Shown: one piece after another, positions 61,644 to 64,000 of the stretch | How positions within the stretch are numbered: the stretch's first letter is position 1 | How the letters are laid out: each line of letters starts with the position of its first letter | DNA from: Fibrisoma montanum | GTDB taxonomy: Bacteria; Bacteroidota; Bacteroidia; Cytophagales; Spirosomataceae | Assembly (NCBI RefSeq): GCF_003583365.1 | Contig: NZ_QXED01000010.1 | Coordinates: forward strand, 124,001-188,000 | DNA: 64,000 nucleotides | Reading direction: 5' to 3' | Position numbers and translations under genes: made by a program | The notes under the pieces: generated by a model | Told to the model about the DNA's origin: nothing | Database searches by the model: none | What the model saw: only the letters and a program-made list of their open reading frames with translations

Positions 61644-63284
61644 TTATATCTTCCTTGCCGTATTAATCACATTCACGCCGTTAAAACGGGTGGTGGCGCT
61701 GCCGTGCGACACGGCGCTGACCTGCCCCGGCTGCCCTTTCCCGTCGAAGAACGAGCCCCCTAACCGGTAGTCGCGATCATCGCAGATCTGAGCGCAGGAG
61801 TTCCAGAATTCCTGCGTGTTCGACTGATACGCCACGTCCTTGAGCATCCCGGCAATCTTACCGTCTTTGATCTCGTAGAACAGCTGCCCGCCAAACTGAA
61901 AGTTGTAACGCTGCTGGTCGATGGAAAACGAACCGTCGCCGATGATGTAAATACCTTTCTTGACGTCCTTGATCAGTTGGTCGACCGAGAGCGGTTGCTT
62001 GCCGGCCGCCAGCGATACGTTCGCCATCCGCTGGAACTGCACCGACCCCCAGTTGTCGGCGTAGCAGCAGCCCTGCGACTCTTCCTCGCCGATGATGTGT
62101 ACCTGATCGCGGATGGCCTGGTAGTTAACCAGCGTACCGTCTTTGACCAGATCCCACTTTTTGGTCTTCACGCCCTCGTCGTCCCAGCCGACCGCTCCCA
62201 GTGAACCCACCTGCGTTTTGTCGGCGAAAAGATTGACGATGTTGCTGCCGTAGTTGAAGTTTTTCGACTGCCACTTGTCCAGCGTTGCGAAAGACGTACC
62301 GGCAAAATTGGCTTCGTAGCCCAGCACCCGGTCCAGTTCGAGGGGGTGTCCCACCGATTCGTGAATGGTCAGCCAGAGGTGCGACGGGTCGAGAATCAGG
62401 TCATATTTACCCGCTTCGACCGATTTGGCCGTTAACTTTTGTTTCGCCTGTTTAGCCGCAGCCACTACGTCCTCCAGCATATCGTACCCTTTGTTGTAGC
62501 GGGTCGTGATGCCGGTCACCTTATCGGTGGGGTTAGCCTGCAGGTACTCATAACTCATGCCCATCGGCGCACTCAGCGAGTCGCGGGTTTCAAACTTACC
62601 AGACTTCGGGTCGATGGCCGTAACGGTAAAGGTCGGCCAGATGCGGTGCACGTCCTGGTCGACATACGAGCCGTCCGTCGACGCAAAATACTTCTGCTCG
62701 TTCACCATGAACAGGACGGAGTTAACGTAGTTGGCTCCGTTTTTCATGGCAGCTGCGTTTACGGTAAGCAGCAGGTCGGCCTTTTCTTTAATGGGTACCT
62801 CGAACGCATTTTTTTTGATCGGGGTCTGCCAGCTAACCTCACCGAAGCCTTTCTGCGGAGCCAGTCGCACCGGCTCTTTCATCAGCTTCGCGTTGGCTTT
62901 GGCAATGGCCACGGCATTTTCGGCCGCTTTGGCGGTGTCGCTCTCGTTTTTAGCGTCGACCACGGCGGCAAACCCCCAGCATCCGTCGGCGATAACGCGT
63001 ACCCCTACGCCGAACGACTCGGTATTGACAATATTCTGCACCTTGTCTTCGCGCGTAATGACAAACTGCCGCAGGTATCGGCCAATCCGAACGTCAGCAT
63101 AGGAAGCACCTTTCGATTTGGCCGCATTCAGCGCGGCATCCGCCAGGCGCTTCTTGACGGCTACGTCTATACCCGGCTCCAGCAAGGCTTCGGGAGCCAC
63201 GGGACGGCCCCAGGCCGACAGGTTGGGCAGCATCACAGCCCCGGCTCCCATACCCGTTAATTGAAGAAAATCGCGACGATTCAA
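61644..63284 (-). CDS. tldD: TldD-type zinc protease, Tat-exported
   Basis: 546 residues when started at TTG 63284 (MNRRDFLQLTGMGAGAVMLP), which yields a twin-arginine signal; the 42 codons of open frame upstream are inside a palindromic repeat and are unlikely to be translated. The catalytic motif is TIHESVGHPLELDR (HExxxH, His308, Glu309, His313). Other TldD regions are GASYADVRIGRYLRQFVITR and the C-terminal KDGKIAGMLKDVAYQSNTQE. Export is unlike cytosolic E. coli TldD. It would pair with the TldE protein at 59643; two small toxin-antitoxin genes sit between them. Confidence 0.85.
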   Translation of the reverse strand: MNRRDFLQLTGMGAGAVMLPNLSAWGRPVAPEALLEPGIDVAVKKRLADAALNAAKSKGASYADVRIGRYLRQFVITREDKVQNIVNTESFGVGVRVIADGCWGFAAVVDAKNESDTAKAAENAVAIAKANAKLMKEPVRLAPQKGFGEVSWQTPIKKNAFEVPIKEKADLLLTVNAAAMKNGANYVNSVLFMVNEQKYFASTDGSYVDQDVHRIWPTFTVTAIDPKSGKFETRDSLSAPMGMSYEYLQANPTDKVTGITTRYNKGYDMLEDVVAAAKQAKQKLTAKSVEAGKYDLILDPSHLWLTIHESVGHPLELDRVLGYEANFAGTSFATLDKWQSKNFNYGSNIVNLFADKTQVGSLGAVGWDDEGVKTKKWDLVKDGTLVNYQAIRDQVHIIGEEESQGCCYADNWGSVQFQRMANVSLAAGKQPLSVDQLIKDVKKGIYIIGDGSFSIDQQRYNFQFGGQLFYEIKDGKIAGMLKDVAYQSNTQEFWNSCAQICDDRDYRLGGSFFDGKGQPGQVSAVSHGSATTRFNGVNVINTARKI

Positions 63285-63357
63285 GGGTCGTATTGTGGTT
63301 TTAGGTTGGTAATTCGTTTGATAAAAGATGTAATTCGGCGTGTCGGCGTTGCATGCA

Positions 63358-63423
63358 TGGTTTATAGTGTGTGGTTTGTAGTTGCGCTGCTCGATCGAAC
63401 TACAAACCACACACTATAAACCA
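63358..63423. repeat. Perfect 26-bp inverted repeat of the GTTTGTGGTTTGTAGTT family
   Basis: Arms 63358-63383 and 63398-63423 are exact complements with a 14-nt loop; they include GTGTGTGGTTTGTAGTT. A further TTTGTGG-type copy continues to about 63440. It lies between the M3 peptidase stop and the TldD start. Confidence 0.8.
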
Positions 63424-63434
63424 CGAACCACAAA

Positions 63435-64000
63435 CTACAACGTCTTATCCAGCCCCCTCCGCCGGAGCAACGGCCGGATGTCGGGTTCGGCACCGCGGAA
63501 ATTCTGGTACAGCTTCATCGGCTCGTCGGTACCGCCCTTCTCCAGTATATTTTTCCGGAACGACAAGGCCGACTTCTGATCGAAAAGTCCTTTCTGTTTG
63601 AACACCTCGAACGCATCGGCATCCAGCACCGCCGACCAGATGTAGCTATAGTAGCCGGCCGAATACCCTCCCGCGAAGATGTGCTGGAAGTACGTGCTCC
63701 GGTAGCGGGGCGGAATCTGATCAATCAGGCCAATTTTGTCCATCGACTGCTTTTCAAACGCCAGTACGTCTTTCGGTGCCTGACCCGGTGCCAGGGTATG
63801 ATACTCCATGTCCAGCAGCGAAGCGGCCAGGTATTCGGTCGTGGCAAAACCCTGGTTGAACAGGCTGCTTTTCTTTACTTTTTCGATGAGTGCGTCCGGA
63901 ATAACCTCGCCGGTCTGGTAATGCTTCGCGTAGAGCTTCAGCATCTCAGGCTCCTCGGCCCAGTTCTCCATGATCTGCGACGGTAGCTCCACGAAGTCGC
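63435..64000 (-). CDS. M3 family oligopeptidase, C-terminal part (cut by the window edge)
   Basis: The visible 188 residues open toward the window edge (ELPSQIMENWAEEPEMLKLY is the region after the active site in Dcp and oligopeptidase A). Then GGYSAGYYSYIWSAVLDADA carries the conserved Gly/Tyr loop that contacts substrate, followed by FRGAEPDIRPLLRRRGL, the standard C-terminus. The HExxH zinc site lies before the window. A dipeptidyl-carboxypeptidase or oligopeptidase role is expected. Confidence 0.9.
   Translation of the reverse strand, partial: DFVELPSQIMENWAEEPEMLKLYAKHYQTGEVIPDALIEKVKKSSLFNQGFATTEYLAASLLDMEYHTLAPGQAPKDVLAFEKQSMDKIGLIDQIPPRYRSTYFQHIFAGGYSAGYYSYIWSAVLDADAFEVFKQKGLFDQKSALSFRKNILEKGGTDEPMKLYQNFRGAEPDIRPLLRRRGLDKTL

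Overview
The window looks like a chromosomal segment of a Bacteroidota species in the order Cytophagales, close to Spirosoma and its relatives. The evidence is a SusC/SusD pair, a type IX secretion C-terminal sorting domain on a protease, LytS/LytTR signalling, BlaI/M56 regulators, an ABC-type sugar importer, PVC-type cytochrome dehydrogenases, weak Shine-Dalgarno use and near-consensus Bacteroidota promoters (TTG, then TAnnTTTG). The species assignment is inference from gene content; no rRNA or tRNA gene was seen.

Layout. Positions 1-2.2 kb hold the start of a response-regulator protein and a cyclic-nucleotide-type sensor kinase (minus), then a SixA-like phosphatase (plus). From 2.3 to 13.3 kb is an accessory stretch: small lipoproteins, two AraC regulators, three SnoaL-like units, a Crp/Fnr regulator, two short-chain dehydrogenases, a large hybrid kinase and two decayed mobile-element genes (an IS3 transposase and a serine resolvase). 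From 13.9 to 17.7 kb is a small secreted protein followed by a large secreted M4 metalloprotease. From 17.8 to 21.0 kb come a DUF5694-like protein and a LytS/LytTR two-component pair.

From 43.6 down to 21.1 kb almost everything reads leftward and forms a sugar-uptake and oxidation locus. It contains SusC/SusD, a cytochrome-c-bearing dehydrogenase, a DUF1080 protein, a DUF4432 epimerase-like protein, a phosphomannose-isomerase-like cupin, a TIM-barrel isomerase, a Gfo/Idh/MocA oxidoreductase, a complete RbsABC-type importer, a ThuA protein, an SGNH/dehydrogenase/cytochrome fusion and a second TIM-barrel isomerase. No classical glycoside hydrolase is present. The set fits oxidative (3-keto-sugar type) attack on a glycoside or cyclitol, with outer-membrane uptake through SusCD and inner-membrane import by the ABC system. 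The substrate is unknown.

From 44.0 to 47.4 kb is a BlaI repressor with two overlapping M56 (BlaR1-like) peptidase genes, each fused to domains from the TonB/SusC world. Two copies of a 14-bp operator sit exactly 20 bp apart in the promoter. From 47.4 to 51.1 kb are a MarR regulator, a TspO-like membrane protein, a stand-alone acyl carrier protein and a DUF819 transporter-like protein. From 58.8 down to 51.1 kb is a six-gene DUF4159-MoxR-DUF58-BatA-type cluster with translationally coupled joints. From 64.0 down to 58.8 kb are an M3 peptidase (cut by the window end), a TldD/TldE pair with a PIN toxin-antitoxin module between its two genes, and a Uma2-family nuclease-like protein.

Several intergenic gaps hold long perfect hairpins. 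Three gaps share a GTTTGTGGTTTGTAGTT-type palindrome, which suggests a dispersed repeat family.
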